This document shows, piece by piece, positions 41,512 to 51,728 of a stretch of DNA of 64,000 nucleotides. The stretch comes from Chloroflexota bacterium (lineage in GTDB: Bacteria > Chloroflexota > Anaerolineae > JAAEKA01). Location: positions 1 to 64,000 of the forward strand of contig JAYELL010000057.1 in NCBI GenBank assembly GCA_034717495.1, read 5' to 3'. The notes under the pieces were generated by a model that was given only the letters and a program-made list of their open reading frames with translations, did not search any database and was not told the origin of the DNA. The number at the start of each line of letters is the position of its first letter. Positions within the stretch are counted from its first letter, which is position 1. The translations under genes were made by a program, and so were the position numbers.

Positions 41512-41694
41512 ATGGCCAAGTGTCAAGTTTGCAGTCGTGGTCCCCAGTTCGGACACAACGTTAGCCACTCTATGCGCCACACAAAACGCCGCTGGAATGT
41601 CAATGTGCAGCGCGCTACCATCGTTGTAGATGGCAAACGACGCCGTATGGCAGTGTGCACCAAGTGTCTAAAGACCATGAGCAAGACCCAGTAG
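41512..41694 (+). CDS. rpmB: 50S ribosomal protein L28
   Basis: 60 residues: MAKCQVCSRGPQFGHNVSHS, TKRRWNVNVQRA and a C-terminal VCTKCLKTMSK. The CxxC pairs indicate the zinc-binding C+ form. It is a single-gene unit with its own leader hairpin and terminator. Its divergent neighbour is the Asp23/fakA operon, an arrangement shared with Firmicutes. Confidence 0.97.
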   Translation: MAKCQVCSRGPQFGHNVSHSMRHTKRRWNVNVQRATIVVDGKRRRMAVCTKCLKTMSKTQ

Positions 41695-41698
41695 TGGG

Positions 41699-41719
41699 GC
41701 CGATAGCAGGGCTATCGGC
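41699..41719 (+). terminator. Intrinsic terminator of rpmB
   Basis: GCCGATAGC-AGG-GCTATCGGC is a perfect 9-bp stem with a 3-base loop directly after the rpmB stop, followed by TCTTGCTTT. Confidence 0.85.
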
Positions 41720-41784
41720 TCTTGCTTTGGGCACTAGCTCTCCTTAAGGCGTCGGCTTCGCGAGCGGTGCCAATCTCGATACTA

Positions 41785-42474
41785 TTATCCGGGACCTGAT
41801 AGGGTTCCGGATTTTTTCATGGTCTGTTTCCTCAATTCACGCAATGATGCCCCTACTTCGGGGCCGCGAAATATGGCGCTACCGGCTACCAGAACGGTTG
41901 CCCCTGAGGCGACTGCCGGATAGGCAGTCTCGGCGTTGATGCCTCCATCCACCTCAAGCTCGGCTGCAGAGCCTGCCGTTGCGAGCATCTCACTCGCCCG
42001 GCGCAACTTGTCGTGCATGGAAGGCAAAAAATACTGCCCGCCAAAACCGGGGTTCACGCTCATAACCAGCAGCAGATCAATCTCCGCAATCACTTCCTCC
42101 ACCATGGTCAGAGAAGTGCCCGGATTCACCGACACACCTGCCTTAACACCCAAGTCCCTGATTACCTGAACAGCGCGGTGTAGATGAGGCGTCGCTTCTG
42201 CATGGACCGTCAGATAGTCCGCACCTGCCTCAGCAAAGGCGGCCAGATAACGTTCTGGCTCCACGATCATCAGGTGCACGTCCAGCGGCAGCCTCGTCAC
42301 CTTTCGCAACGAACGAAGAACAGGAATGCCGATGGAGATGTTGGGCACAAAGCACCCGTCCATTACATCGAAATGGATCCAATCGGCCCCGGCGGCTTCC
42401 GCATCTTGTACCTGATCGCCAAGGCGTGCAAAATCGGCGGCTAACACCGATGCAGCGATTTTTACTGTAGTCAT
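41785..42474 (-). CDS. rpe: Ribulose-phosphate 3-epimerase
   Basis: 229 residues, a TIM barrel with all family signatures: KIAASVLAADFARLGDQV, WIHFDVMDGCFVPNISIG (metal-binding H and D), PLDVHLMIVEPERY, VMSVNPGFGGQYF and ELEVDGGINAETA. It interconverts ribulose-5-phosphate and xylulose-5-phosphate in the pentose phosphate pathway. It lies 170 bases downstream of rlmN on the same strand. The intergenic stretch has a short CCCTTT/AAAGGG palindrome but no other clear signal. Confidence 0.97.
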   Translation of the reverse strand: MTTVKIAASVLAADFARLGDQVQDAEAAGADWIHFDVMDGCFVPNISIGIPVLRSLRKVTRLPLDVHLMIVEPERYLAAFAEAGADYLTVHAEATPHLHRAVQVIRDLGVKAGVSVNPGTSLTMVEEVIAEIDLLLVMSVNPGFGGQYFLPSMHDKLRRASEMLATAGSAAELEVDGGINAETAYPAVASGATVLVAGSAIFRGPEVGASLRELRKQTMKKSGTLSGPG

Positions 42475-42644
42475 ACGCTCCTGATTGTCTCGTTCTCCGC
42501 TCCGGAGTTACCCTTCAAAAATCCGGGTAGGACGAATAACCCGGTTATTGTACGCTTGAAAGCCCCTTTTGGCAAAGGGACCGGTCTGAGGGATACCACA
42601 AAAAGTGTCCGTTGATCTCAATAAGGTTGTGGGCCTGGCAGCGA

Positions 42645-43712
42645 TTAAAGTACACCCTTCTCCAGGGATCCAGCAACCCGGGCACGCAATTGTCCGCAAC
42701 CAGCATTGATGTCCACGCCTCTGCGAACTCGCAACGAGGTCACAATGCCGCGGTCGCGCAGAATGCCGGCAAAGATGTCTGCATCCTCCCGTCGGGTTGG
42801 CTGGAAAGGAGAACCGGTGACCGGATTGAGCGGGATCAAATTGACGTGACAGAGTAGTCCCTGAAGAAGAAGTGCCATCTCCTCCGCCAGGGCCGGGCTG
42901 TCGTTGATATCGCGCATCAGTGCGTATTCGAAGGTAATTCGGCGGTGGGTTCGTTCAATGTAACGTCGAATGGCTGCCATCAGATCGGCAATGGGATAGC
43001 GCTGGTTGATCGGGACAAGCTGTTCGCGCAACGCGTCGTTGGGCGCGTGCAGGCTCACCGCCAGGTTTACCTGAAGGCCCTCCTCGGCAAAACGATCGAT
43101 GCCGGGCACCAAACCGACGGTGCTTACGGTGAGACGTCGTGCCCCCAGTCCAAGCCCGTCAGGACTGGACATGGCTCGCAGTGCTCGCCAGAGGTTGCTG
43201 TAGTTGGCCAGCGGTTCGCCCATGCCCATTATCACGACGTTCGTGATGCCACCAGAATCGGGCGTGTTGCTCTGTAACCAGCGCTCGAAGTGTATCACCT
43301 GGCCAAGCATTTCTCCTGGGCTGAGATTTCTCTGAAGGCCCATCTGCCCAGTTGCACAGAAGGTGCAGCCTATGGCACATCCAGCCTGGCTACTGACACA
43401 CACTGTGCGTCGCCGGTTATAGCGCATCAGCACAGCTTCGATCAACTGGCCATCATCGAGTCGCAATAGCGCCTTTGTGGTGTTGCCATCCGATGAGGCC
43501 GTCTCCGTCACGGGTACTAATAGATCGATCTGGCTATCCTCGGCAAGGCGGTCCCTCAATGCAGCGGGAAGATTGCTCATCTCAGATGGCGCGCTTACCT
43601 GCTTCTTGTAAAGCCAATGTTGGACCTGGCGGGCGCGGTAGGCCGGCTGGCCCCATACGGCCATCTGAGTTTCCATTTCGTGGGGCGTAAGGTCAAGAAG
43701 ACGCACACGCAT
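42645..43712 (-). CDS. rlmN: 23S rRNA (adenine(2503)-C(2))-methyltransferase RlmN (dual-specificity radical SAM)
   Basis: 355 residues from ATG 43712 ([13 protein letters not shown]). The radical-SAM cluster motif is C-AIG-C-TF-C; the methyl-bearing catalytic cysteines are the VCVSSQAGC region and the C-terminal [25 protein letters not shown] and [12 protein letters not shown] are also present. RlmN methylates A2503 of 23S rRNA, and in some bacteria A37 of certain tRNAs, improving translation fidelity. The open frame extends upstream to 43799 but without homology. It is divergent from the RsmF-like gene across 157 bases. Confidence 0.96.
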   Translation of the reverse strand: MRVRLLDLTPHEMETQMAVWGQPAYRARQVQHWLYKKQVSAPSEMSNLPAALRDRLAEDSQIDLLVPVTETASSDGNTTKALLRLDDGQLIEAVLMRYNRRRTVCVSSQAGCAIGCTFCATGQMGLQRNLSPGEMLGQVIHFERWLQSNTPDSGGITNVVIMGMGEPLANYSNLWRALRAMSSPDGLGLGARRLTVSTVGLVPGIDRFAEEGLQVNLAVSLHAPNDALREQLVPINQRYPIADLMAAIRRYIERTHRRITFEYALMRDINDSPALAEEMALLLQGLLCHVNLIPLNPVTGSPFQPTRREDADIFAGILRDRGIVTSLRVRRGVDINAGCGQLRARVAGSLEKGVL

Positions 43713-43833
43713 TTGCTTTTCGGTCACAATCAACTCGCTATTCCTGGACCAACGATTGGACGCGTAAAAGGCGAGCCACCTGCGCTCGCCCGGTGACATG
43801 TAGTATACCGCAGAACGGAATCTCGGTCAAGGG

Positions 43834-43863
43834 CTGGCATCGCTTCAGAGAGTGTGTTACAAT
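43834..43863 (+). promoter_or_regulatory. Promoter predicting a leaderless transcript for the RsmF-like gene
   Basis: CTGGCA (43834-43839), an 18-base spacer and TACAAT (43858-43863, five of six). The ATG at 43870 begins only six bases after the -10 hexamer, so transcription should start at or beside the A of the start codon. Confidence 0.5.
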
Positions 43864-43869
43864 CTGGTT

Positions 43870-45297
43870 ATGCCCAAGAACACCGCATTTCCTCTCGGGT
43901 TTTTGGCCCGAATGGCAGAACTCCTGGACGACGATTTTCCTGCCTTCTTGATAGCTCTCGGACAACCCCCTCGCTCTGGTCTCCGGGTGAATACCCTCAA
44001 ACTGACACGGGATGAGTTTGCGCGGATTAGCCCATGGCCTTTGGAAGTTGTATTCTGGTGCCCCGACGGTTTTCTGCTCGATCGCAAAGCCAACGCTGGC
44101 CTGCACCCATTCTACGATGCCGGTCTCTATTATATCCAGGAGCCCAGCACAATGGCTGTGGCGACCCAGTTGGCGCCCCAACCCGGTGAACGGGTGTTAG
44201 ACCTCTGTGGCGCGCCGGGTGGAAAAGCAACCCATATCGCCGCTCTTTTGGCAGGAGAAGGGATTCTGGTAGCCAACGAAGTCAACTCGAAACGGGCCAA
44301 GGTGTTGCGCCGCAGCCTGGCGCGGTGGGGCGCTCGAAACGCAGTGGTTTTGAATGAGACTCCACCACGTCTGGCCCAGCGGTGGCCCGGGGCTTTTGAC
44401 CGCGTACTCGTCGATGCGCCCTGTTCCGGCGAGGGGATGTTCCGTAAGAAGGAGGAAGCTCGCCAATATTGGAGCAATGCCCATGTGACCGGCTGCGCTG
44501 TGCGCCAGAAGGAGATACTGGAGTCTGCGGCTGTCCTGGTCCGCGCCGGGGGACTGCTTGCCTATTCAACCTGTACCTTCGCGCCGGAAGAAAACGAAGG
44601 GATCGTGAGCCGTTTTCTGGCTGCCCGGCCCGACTTTGTTCTCGAGGAACCAGTCTGGTTTCCTGGCCTGGAACCTGGGATTCCCGCCTGGGCATCGTGG
44701 CCGGCAGACTCTCGCGAGACAACCCTCGACGATCGGGCGCAAACCCTGGTGCACACCATCAGAATGTGGCCGCACAGAGTGGATGGGGAAGGGCACTTTG
44801 TTGCACTGTTGCGGCGTGAAGGGGATGATCCGGTCCTGGACTGGCATCTGCCGGAAATCGATGATCTGCCCGATGAGGCGATGGAGCCACTGATGGCGTT
44901 CTGGCAGTCGAGTCTGGCAATTCCGCTGCCTGAAGGAATTCTCTTGAGGCCCAGGGATCGCTTCACGGCCGATCTTTTTGCCATACCAGCCGATGCTCCC
45001 GCTGTTGACGGATTACGGGTAGGTCGATCGGGATGGCACCTGGGTACGCTGCGAAAAGGCCGCTTCATCCCCTCCTATTCTCTCGCAATGGGCTTGACAG
45101 CGACCCAGGCTCATCAGGTGCTTGATGAACCTGCGGGCGGCGAGTGTGTTGCCCGCTACTTGCGTGGCGAAATACTGCCTGTGCCCGGGCCCGATGGCTG
45201 GGTTTTGATCTGTGTGACGGGATTTCCTCTGGGCTGGGGCAAACGCAGCAAGAACGTGATCAAAAACCACTATCCCAAGGTCTTCCGCGGCCCGTAA
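43870..45297 (+). CDS. RsmF/NSUN-type RNA (cytosine-C5)-methyltransferase
   Basis: 475 residues from ATG 43870. The NOL1/NOP2/Sun fold is evident: SGLRVNTLKL, YIQEPSTMAVATQLAPQPGE, VLDLCGAPGGKATHIAALL (SAM site), VLVDAPCSGEGMFRK (motif IV, first catalytic cysteine) and AYSTCTFAPEENE (motif VI, nucleophile). The C-terminal third has the RsmF-specific PUA-like region (LGTLRKGRFIPSYSLAMGL, LPVPGPDGWVLICVTGFPLGWGK). It methylates C5 of cytosine in 16S rRNA (C1407 in E. coli RsmF; related Thermus enzymes act at several sites). No ribosome binding site is present, consistent with a leaderless message. Confidence 0.93.
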   Translation: MPKNTAFPLGFLARMAELLDDDFPAFLIALGQPPRSGLRVNTLKLTRDEFARISPWPLEVVFWCPDGFLLDRKANAGLHPFYDAGLYYIQEPSTMAVATQLAPQPGERVLDLCGAPGGKATHIAALLAGEGILVANEVNSKRAKVLRRSLARWGARNAVVLNETPPRLAQRWPGAFDRVLVDAPCSGEGMFRKKEEARQYWSNAHVTGCAVRQKEILESAAVLVRAGGLLAYSTCTFAPEENEGIVSRFLAARPDFVLEEPVWFPGLEPGIPAWASWPADSRETTLDDRAQTLVHTIRMWPHRVDGEGHFVALLRREGDDPVLDWHLPEIDDLPDEAMEPLMAFWQSSLAIPLPEGILLRPRDRFTADLFAIPADAPAVDGLRVGRSGWHLGTLRKGRFIPSYSLAMGLTATQAHQVLDEPAGGECVARYLRGEILPVPGPDGWVLICVTGFPLGWGKRSKNVIKNHYPKVFRGP

Positions 45298-45309
45298 GCA
45301 AAAAGCTCG

Positions 45310-46608
45310 TTACGACTCTTCACTGCTGTTTTCTCTATCGCTGCGGGAATCCCAAACCTCTCGACCAGCATCGATACTTGCTCGCAGACGGCCGCGGCGG
45401 GTTGGCGCATCTGCAGGACCCAGGGATGAGGCATAAGCTCGGCGGGCCGCCCGTCGCCACAACGACCGGGCTGATGCGATCTGATACCCCGCTCTTCGCC
45501 GTGCCGTTTTCCACCAGGGGGATGGGGGTCGATTGACGGGGGCACACCACTTGATTGCAGTAGCTCCCCAGGTCAAGCCAGCACCGAAGCCGACGAATAC
45601 GATGTTCTGACCAGGCTCCACCCGTTTGGCCTCGATGGCTTCACAAAGCGCAATGGGGATCGATGCCGTGGATGTGTTGCCATAACGCTCAAGGTTTACG
45701 AACACTTTCTCTTCAGGAATCTTGAGTTGTTTTATCACCGAAGACTGAATGATACGCCGATTGGCTTGATGGGGAATCACCAGATCCACTTCGTCCATGG
45801 TCATGCCGGCGCGCGCCACCACCCGGCGGGTACCTTCCGCCATGGCCCTGGTGGCAAAACGAAAGACAGCTTTGCCATCCATTTTAAGGTAATGCTGTCC
45901 GGAAGCTACCGATTCCAGGGTCGTCGGATTGGCACTGCCGCCACCGGGCAGGATCAGAAGATCTCCCCCTGAGCCATCAGATCCCAGGGCAACCGACATG
46001 ATACCACCAGGCTCTTCGCTGGCTGCCAGCAAAACGGCGCCCGCGCCATCACCGAACAGGATGCAGGTGCTTCGATCGGTCCAGTCGAGCAGGCGGGAGA
46101 GTGTTTCCGAGCCAATCACCATGACATAGTCAGCGTCGCCGGCCAGGATCATGCCCCGTGCCATGGCAAGGCCATAGACAAAGCCCGAACAGGCTGCGCT
46201 CAGGTCGTAGGCACCGGCGTTGATGGCACCGAGGGCATCCTGAATCAGACAGGCGGTGGCAGGAAACTGGTAATCCGGCGAGGTTGTGGCGCAGATGATC
46301 ATGTCGAGAGCGCTGGCCGGCACGTCAGATACCCTCAGCGCGCCGCGAGCTGCTTTCACTGCCAGGCTGGCCGTCGTTTCATCAGGACGAGACACGATGC
46401 GTCGTTCAGCAATGCCGGTACGGCTACGAATCCATTCGTCGGTAGTCTTCACAATCTCGGATAGGTCATCATTGGTGACCACCCGGTCAGGCACGTGCAT
46501 GCCCCACCCGACGATCTGAGCATAACGACCGGGGGCGGTAGATAGTGGAGGGCCGGAACCATTTACTCCGTTTGTTGTTGGGCTTGGTGTTCCATTCATG
46601 CTTCTCAT
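45310..46608 (-). CDS. fabH: 3-oxoacyl-ACP synthase III (FabH) with a basic C-terminal extension
   Basis: 432 residues. The thiolase core has TGIAERRI, the catalytic cysteine in DLSAACSGFVYGL, the histidine in IPHQANRRI, the asparagine in ERYGNTSTASIP and GFGAGLTWGATAIKW. FabH starts fatty acid synthesis by condensing acyl-CoA with malonyl-ACP. A normal FabH would end at about ATAIKW. Here some 65 further residues follow, rich in Arg and Trp (PSPWWKTARRRAGY, SARSLWRRAARRAY), and an N-terminal extension of about 28 residues precedes the core. The tail resembles what I recall in other Chloroflexota FabH proteins and may be membrane- or nucleic-acid-interacting. fabF ends 27 bases upstream; the two are probably one operon. 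Confidence 0.92.
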   Translation of the reverse strand: MRSMNGTPSPTTNGVNGSGPPLSTAPGRYAQIVGWGMHVPDRVVTNDDLSEIVKTTDEWIRSRTGIAERRIVSRPDETTASLAVKAARGALRVSDVPASALDMIICATTSPDYQFPATACLIQDALGAINAGAYDLSAACSGFVYGLAMARGMILAGDADYVMVIGSETLSRLLDWTDRSTCILFGDGAGAVLLAASEEPGGIMSVALGSDGSGGDLLILPGGGSANPTTLESVASGQHYLKMDGKAVFRFATRAMAEGTRRVVARAGMTMDEVDLVIPHQANRRIIQSSVIKQLKIPEEKVFVNLERYGNTSTASIPIALCEAIEAKRVEPGQNIVFVGFGAGLTWGATAIKWCAPVNRPPSPWWKTARRRAGYQIASARSLWRRAARRAYASSLGPADAPTRRGRLRASIDAGREVWDSRSDRENSSEES

Positions 46609-46635
46609 GCTTCAAATCCTGGGTTGCCGTCAGGA

Positions 46636-47880
46636 TCAAACCTTGCCGAAAACGAGGCAGGTATTGTGCCCGCCGAACCCAAAAGAGTTTGACATGGCAA
46701 CATCTATCCTGAGTTGACGAGCGGTGTTTGGCACATAGTCCAGATCACAGGCCGGATCTGGAAACTCATAATTGATCGTCGGTGAAATAACGCTTTCGGT
46801 AAGGGCAAGCACGGTGGCAACGGCCTCTACGGCGCCGCCTGCGCCAAGCAGGTGGCCAGTCATTGACTTGATGGAACTCAGTGCCAATCGATAGGCATGA
46901 TCGCCAAAGAATTTTTTCACGGCCAGAGTCTCGGTAGAGTCGTTCAGCGGCGTGCTGGTGCCGTGGGCATTGATATAACCTACCGACTCGCTCGGTACTC
47001 CAGCCTGGCGCATTGCCATGGTCATGGCTTCACAGGCCCCGATACCATCCTCCCGTGGCGCCGTCGCGTGATAGGCATCTGCTGTAATGCCGTAGCCCAA
47101 CAGCTCACCATAGATGTTGGCTCCCCGGTCACGGGCATGGCTCAGGCTCTCCAGGATCAGCGTCGCACTTCCTTCGCCGATCACGAATCCATCCCGCTGG
47201 ATGTCAAAGGGCCGGGAAGCGCGCTCGGGCTCATCGTTGCGTGTTGAGAGAGCTCCCATGTTGGCAAAGCCTGCCAGCACCAATTCGTTGATGGCTGATT
47301 CCGATCCGCCGGCGATCATGACATCGGCTGCGCCTCGCCGGATGATTTCGGACGCCTCGCCGATTGCCCCGTTGCCGGTAGCACAGGCCAGAGACACCGC
47401 AACATTGGGTCCTCGGGCCCCCAGCATTGCGGCAATTTGCCCGGCGGCAGTGTCCAACAATATCGAGGGAATCATGAGGGCACTGACGCGCCGGGGGCCC
47501 TTTTCCCGGAGCACTTCCGCTGCATGCAGGAGGGTCGTGATTCCGCCGATACCCGAGCCGATGTGTACGCCCACACGACGAGGATCCTCACTGGCCATGT
47601 CCAGACCAGCATCACTCACGGCCTGCATTGTCGAAGCAATGGCGAATTGCGCAAAGCGGTCTGTTCGCCGAACTTCCTTCCGCCCCAAATAGAGGGATGG
47701 ATCGAAATCTTTCACCTCGGCGGCAATCTGGCTTTTTACCCGACTTGCATCGAAGCTTGTGACAGGCCCGATGCCTGATCGTCCAGCGAGCAGACTTTCC
47801 CAGGTCGATGGTACGTCTACTCCAATGGGTGTTACTGCACCCAAACCGGTCACTACTACCCGCTGATTGTCGTTATACAA
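46636..47880 (-). CDS. fabF: 3-oxoacyl-ACP synthase II (FabF)
   Basis: 414 residues. The start is TTG 47880, with GGAG seven bases upstream. KAS II motifs are VVVTGLGAVTPIG, the catalytic cysteine in SLACATGNGAIGEA, the histidines in NAHGTSTPLND and SMTGHLLGAGG, and the C-terminal MSNSFGFGGHNTCLVF. It elongates acyl-ACP. It is the first gene of a fabF-fabH pair located 14 kb from fabD-fabG, so fatty acid genes are split into at least two operons. Confidence 0.96.
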   Translation of the reverse strand: MYNDNQRVVVTGLGAVTPIGVDVPSTWESLLAGRSGIGPVTSFDASRVKSQIAAEVKDFDPSLYLGRKEVRRTDRFAQFAIASTMQAVSDAGLDMASEDPRRVGVHIGSGIGGITTLLHAAEVLREKGPRRVSALMIPSILLDTAAGQIAAMLGARGPNVAVSLACATGNGAIGEASEIIRRGAADVMIAGGSESAINELVLAGFANMGALSTRNDEPERASRPFDIQRDGFVIGEGSATLILESLSHARDRGANIYGELLGYGITADAYHATAPREDGIGACEAMTMAMRQAGVPSESVGYINAHGTSTPLNDSTETLAVKKFFGDHAYRLALSSIKSMTGHLLGAGGAVEAVATVLALTESVISPTINYEFPDPACDLDYVPNTARQLRIDVAMSNSFGFGGHNTCLVFGKV

Positions 47881-48139
47881 AATGTTTCTCCGGCCTCTGA
47901 TATATCATCGGTTAGCGGGTTACCAGACAGGACCTCTGGAAAAAGAGATGCGCATGCGACCCGATTACTTTCGCTTTCTTAACAACAAAAATGCGCTTCG
48001 GCCTGCACAACCACTCGACCGTGAGCGCGCCTCAATTATAATCTAAAACACGGATGGCGCAAAAAAGATGCGCACGGTGGAAAAAACACCGAGGTTGCAT
48101 CGGCAACTGAAGCAGCTCCCATCGCGGCAGGAGAGTGTT

Positions 48140-48168
48140 TTGGCTGCCGTTTTTCTTTCTGGTACAAT
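48140..48168 (+). promoter_or_regulatory. Promoter of the quinone oxidoreductase-helicase operon
   Basis: TTGGCT (48140-48145), a 17-base spacer and TACAAT (48163-48168). The start would be near 48175, 44 bases before ATG 48219, which has GGGAG nine bases upstream. The rest of the 337-base gap (47881-48218) holds a palindromic ATTATAAT near 48035-48042 that could serve as a -10 for either strand, but no gene. Confidence 0.6.
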
Positions 48169-48218
48169 GATCAGGTTGAATCACGATCGGATACTGCGTT
48201 CAGAGGGAGTTCTATTTC

Positions 48219-49205
48219 ATGAAAGCGATTCGAGTTCACGAGTTCGGCGGGCCTGAGGTGATGAAATTCGAGGATGTACCTTTGCCCGAACCGGGAGAAG
48301 GTGAAGCCCGGGTTCGCATCGAGGCAGCGGGCCTCAACTACATTGATACTTACCATAGAACTGGTCTTTACCCGGTAGGGCTCCCCATGACGCCAGGCAT
48401 GGAGGGAGCGGGTGTGGTTGATACCATCGGCCCTGGCGTTGTCGGTGTTATGCCTGGGGATCGGGTGGCTTACTGCATGGCGCTTGGCGCATACGCCGAC
48501 TACGCTATCGTGCCCTCCTCGAAATTGGTGCCCCTGCCTGCGGCGGTCAGCAGCGAAGCAGCGGCGGCGGCATTGCTGCAAGGAATGACGGCCCACTACC
48601 TGGCTTTGAGCACCTACCCCCTGACGCCAGGGGATAGGGCATTGGTCCACGCCGCGGCCGGCGGTGTCGGACTGCTGTTGGTGCAGATTGCAAAGATCGC
48701 GGGCGCCACTGTCTATGGCACTGTGTCGACCGAGGAAAAGGCTCAATTGGCGCGGGAGGCTGGCGCCGACGAGGTGATCCTCTATTCGAAGATGGACTTT
48801 GAGCAGGCCATCATGGACCTCACCGATGGTCAGGGTGTCGATGTGGTCTATGACTCAGTGGGGCAATCGACCTTCGAGAAAAGCCTGAATTGCCTGCGCC
48901 CCAGAGGCCTGCTGGCGTTGTTCGGCCAGTCCAGCGGACCAGTGCCGCCAGTCGATCTGCAGATACTGAATCAGAAAGGCTCCCTGTTCATCACCCGTCC
49001 CACGCTCGGGCACTACGTCATAGACCGCAACGAACTGATGAGCCGGGCCGGCGACGTGCTGATGTGGATGACGGAAGGAAGCCTGGATGTTCGGATCGAT
49101 CGAACGATGCCCCTGAGCGAGGCGGCAGAGGCCCACCGGCTTTTGCAGGGCAGGAAGACGGCGGGCAAGGTACTTTTGCTTCCCTGGAACGATATTCATG
49201 AGTGA
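48219..49205 (+). CDS. Zinc-free quinone oxidoreductase (MDR superfamily, QorA-like)
   Basis: 328 residues. The MDR fold shows [48 protein letters not shown] and the NADPH motif [16 protein letters not shown], then [20 protein letters not shown]. The cysteine and histidine ligands of alcohol dehydrogenases are missing, as in NADPH:quinone reductase (zeta-crystallin/QorA). It would reduce quinones or related enals with NADPH in the cytoplasm. Its last eight bases overlap the helicase gene that follows. Confidence 0.92.
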   Translation: MKAIRVHEFGGPEVMKFEDVPLPEPGEGEARVRIEAAGLNYIDTYHRTGLYPVGLPMTPGMEGAGVVDTIGPGVVGVMPGDRVAYCMALGAYADYAIVPSSKLVPLPAAVSSEAAAAALLQGMTAHYLALSTYPLTPGDRALVHAAAGGVGLLLVQIAKIAGATVYGTVSTEEKAQLAREAGADEVILYSKMDFEQAIMDLTDGQGVDVVYDSVGQSTFEKSLNCLRPRGLLALFGQSSGPVPPVDLQILNQKGSLFITRPTLGHYVIDRNELMSRAGDVLMWMTEGSLDVRIDRTMPLSEAAEAHRLLQGRKTAGKVLLLPWNDIHE

Positions 49206-51477
49206 TATTTTTGCCGGACTCAACGAACAACAGATTGCCGCAGTGTCGGCACCCGAAGGGCCGCTGCTGGTCCTGGCGGGACCGGGCTCTGGCAAGACCC
49301 GGGTACTGACCCACCGCATTGCTTTCCTTGTTCAGCAGCAGCATGTGCTACCCTTCCGGTTGATGGCGGTGACCTTTACCAATAAGGCGGCCCGGGAAAT
49401 GCGCGGCCGGACGGAGTCATTGCTGGGAGGAGAGCTTCGTGGCTTGACGATTGGCACCTTTCACGCCATCTGCGCCCAGATTCTTCGCCGCGAACACCAG
49501 CACCTGGGAGTCGAAGGTAACTATGTCATCTTTGACAGGGATGATCAATTACGCACCGTCAAAGGGGTCATCAAGGAACTCAACCTTAGCGACAAGCTCT
49601 ACAGGCCTCAAGCCATGCTGGGCCATATCAGCCGCTCCAAGAGTGAACTGGTTACACCCGACAGGTATGTCTCCCGAACCTATTGGGAGGAGGTGGCTGG
49701 CCGCATTTACAGTCGCTATCAAGCACTGTTGCGCGAGAGCAATGCGCTGGACTTCGACGATCTGCTCATGGAAACGGCCCTGTTGTTGCAGGGCAACGAC
49801 GAGGTTCGTAAACGCTATTGGGAACGCTATCAGCATGTGCTGGTGGATGAGTTTCAGGATACCAACGTGGCTCAATACGAGCTGGTGAAGCTGTTGGTCG
49901 GCAGCGACTCTCCTCGTAACCTCTTTGCTGTTGCCGATGAGGATCAGGCGATCTATGGCTGGCGAGGCGCGGATTATCACAACATCGCCCGTTTGCGCGA
50001 GGATTTTCCCGAGATGCGCCAGATTCTCCTGGAACGCAACTATCGCTCCACCCAGCTCATCCTGGACGTGGCGAACGAGATCATCAAACACAATTGGCAG
50101 CGAACCCCCAAACGGCTATTTACCGACAACGAAGGTGGGCCGGAGATCACGGTGTTTCAGGCCTACAATGAAACTGAGGAAGCCAGTTACGTGGTCGACG
50201 AGATCGCGCGACTCAACCTGGAGGGCAAAGGGACGCCAGGCGACTGTGTGGTGCTCTATCGAACCAATGCCCAGTCCCGCGCCCTGGAGGATGCCTTCGT
50301 TCATCGCAATCTGCCCTACAGGCTGGTCGGGGCCACCAGGTTTTACGAGCGGAGAGAGATCAAGGATGCGATCGCTTTCCTGCGCCTGGTGCACAATCCC
50401 AGTGACAGTCTGAGCCTGCAGCGAATCGTCAACGTACCGCCCAGGCGCATTGGCAAGACCACGACCACTTACCTGGCCCGTTGGGCTTCCGAGATGGGGC
50501 TTTCTCAAGGGCAGGCATTGCAGGTGCTGGCCGGTGAAGGTGAGGCGTTTCGTGACAAAAGCCCCGCTCCCGAGTTCTTCGATAACCCTCCCTTTGGTCG
50601 CGGCGCAAAGGGGTCCTTGCTGGCCTTCTGGCATATGCTCCAGGGCTGGCTTGATGTCAAAAATACCCTGACGGTCGGCCAATTGCTGGAGCGGGTGCTG
50701 CAGGAGTCGAGCTACGCCACCTGGGTCCGGGATGGCACCGAGGAGGGTGAGGGTCGTTGGGAGAACCTGCAGGAGCTTCGCTCGGTGGCCGCCAACTACA
50801 ATGAATTTCCGCCAGGGGAGGGCTTGTCTGCCTTTCTGGAAGAGATTGCTCTGGTGAGCGATCAGGACGAGGTGCCTGAAACCCAGGATGTACCGACGTT
50901 GATGACCTTGCACACGGCAAAAGGCCTGGAGTTCCCTGTGGTGTTCATTGTAGGGATGGAGGAGGGAATCTTCCCTCACAGCCGCAGCAAGGAGGATCCG
51001 GAACGTCTTGAGGAGGAGCGCCGTCTAGCCTATGTGGGTATTACCCGTGCCAAACGTTTTCTTTGTCTGACACACGCCTTCCGGCGTACGCTCTATGGCA
51101 ATACGGAGATGTATCCTGCCAGCCGATTCCTGGAAGAGATTCCCTCTCATTTGATCAACAGCAAGGGTATGGGCGCACGGAGACGGACTTCGGTGCCGGA
51201 CCGCAGCGCTCAACGGGCCCGGGCGGGATCGCGGATGACCCGCTGGCAATCTCCGCCGGCTGGAAAACGCGATAGCGGGCAGGCTGAGGCAGGGACTCCG
51301 TCCCGAAAGGCTCAGTTCAAGCCTGGACAGCGGGTGAGCCATGGTCTTTTCGGCGAAGGTATCGTTGTCAAGACGGAGTTGGCGGAGGATGATGAGTACG
51401 TCAGCGTAGCCTTCCCGGGCAAGGGGATCAAAAAGCTGATGGCCAGCTTCGCCAGGCTGGAAGTGGTGCGCGAATAG
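49198..51477 (+). CDS. pcrA: UvrD/PcrA-type SF1A DNA helicase
   Basis: 759 residues. It has all SF1A motifs: [20 protein letters not shown] (Q motif), [12 protein letters not shown] (Walker A), [12 protein letters not shown] (Ia), DEFQDTN (II), [13 protein letters not shown] (III), LERNYRST (IV), [16 protein letters not shown] (V) and [14 protein letters not shown] (VI). The C-terminal [15 protein letters not shown] is the Tudor-like RNA-polymerase-binding motif of PcrA/UvrD. It is a 3'-5' helicase for repair, replication restart and conflict resolution with transcription. The ATG is embedded in the end of the oxidoreductase gene, so expression is coupled. Confidence 0.95.
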   Translation: MSDIFAGLNEQQIAAVSAPEGPLLVLAGPGSGKTRVLTHRIAFLVQQQHVLPFRLMAVTFTNKAAREMRGRTESLLGGELRGLTIGTFHAICAQILRREHQHLGVEGNYVIFDRDDQLRTVKGVIKELNLSDKLYRPQAMLGHISRSKSELVTPDRYVSRTYWEEVAGRIYSRYQALLRESNALDFDDLLMETALLLQGNDEVRKRYWERYQHVLVDEFQDTNVAQYELVKLLVGSDSPRNLFAVADEDQAIYGWRGADYHNIARLREDFPEMRQILLERNYRSTQLILDVANEIIKHNWQRTPKRLFTDNEGGPEITVFQAYNETEEASYVVDEIARLNLEGKGTPGDCVVLYRTNAQSRALEDAFVHRNLPYRLVGATRFYERREIKDAIAFLRLVHNPSDSLSLQRIVNVPPRRIGKTTTTYLARWASEMGLSQGQALQVLAGEGEAFRDKSPAPEFFDNPPFGRGAKGSLLAFWHMLQGWLDVKNTLTVGQLLERVLQESSYATWVRDGTEEGEGRWENLQELRSVAANYNEFPPGEGLSAFLEEIALVSDQDEVPETQDVPTLMTLHTAKGLEFPVVFIVGMEEGIFPHSRSKEDPERLEEERRLAYVGITRAKRFLCLTHAFRRTLYGNTEMYPASRFLEEIPSHLINSKGMGARRRTSVPDRSAQRARAGSRMTRWQSPPAGKRDSGQAEAGTPSRKAQFKPGQRVSHGLFGEGIVVKTELAEDDEYVSVAFPGKGIKKLMASFARLEVVRE

Positions 51478-51728
51478 TTTCGTCTGCAAGTCACTGCGAC
51501 GCTACGCCAGCAGGCGCGTACCGTGAGGTAAGGCCACCGAGAGGTGTGAGCGAGCCAGCCGAGGCTTGGTGCAGGTGTTGCTTCGGCCCGAACCCTGGTC
51601 CCTAAGAAACTCGCCAAGATCGGCAGGCACCCTGAGCCGGTCCGGAGCTTGCGAGGGACCGTGTCGAAGGGCGCCGCCTGTATCATCGCAAGTGCGATAG
51701 GAGATAGCTGAATGTGGGAGTTGATTAC
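51478..51728. other. Intergenic region with degenerate repeat sequence
   Basis: No gene is seen between the helicase and the subtilase. The stretch 51630-51680 (CCTGAGCCGGTCCGGAGCTTGCGAGGGACCGT in pieces, then GTCGAAGGGCGCC) resembles, in inverted orientation, the CTCGACAAGCTCGGGACACG segment at about 24576-24600. I see no clear promoter or terminator. Confidence 0.35.
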
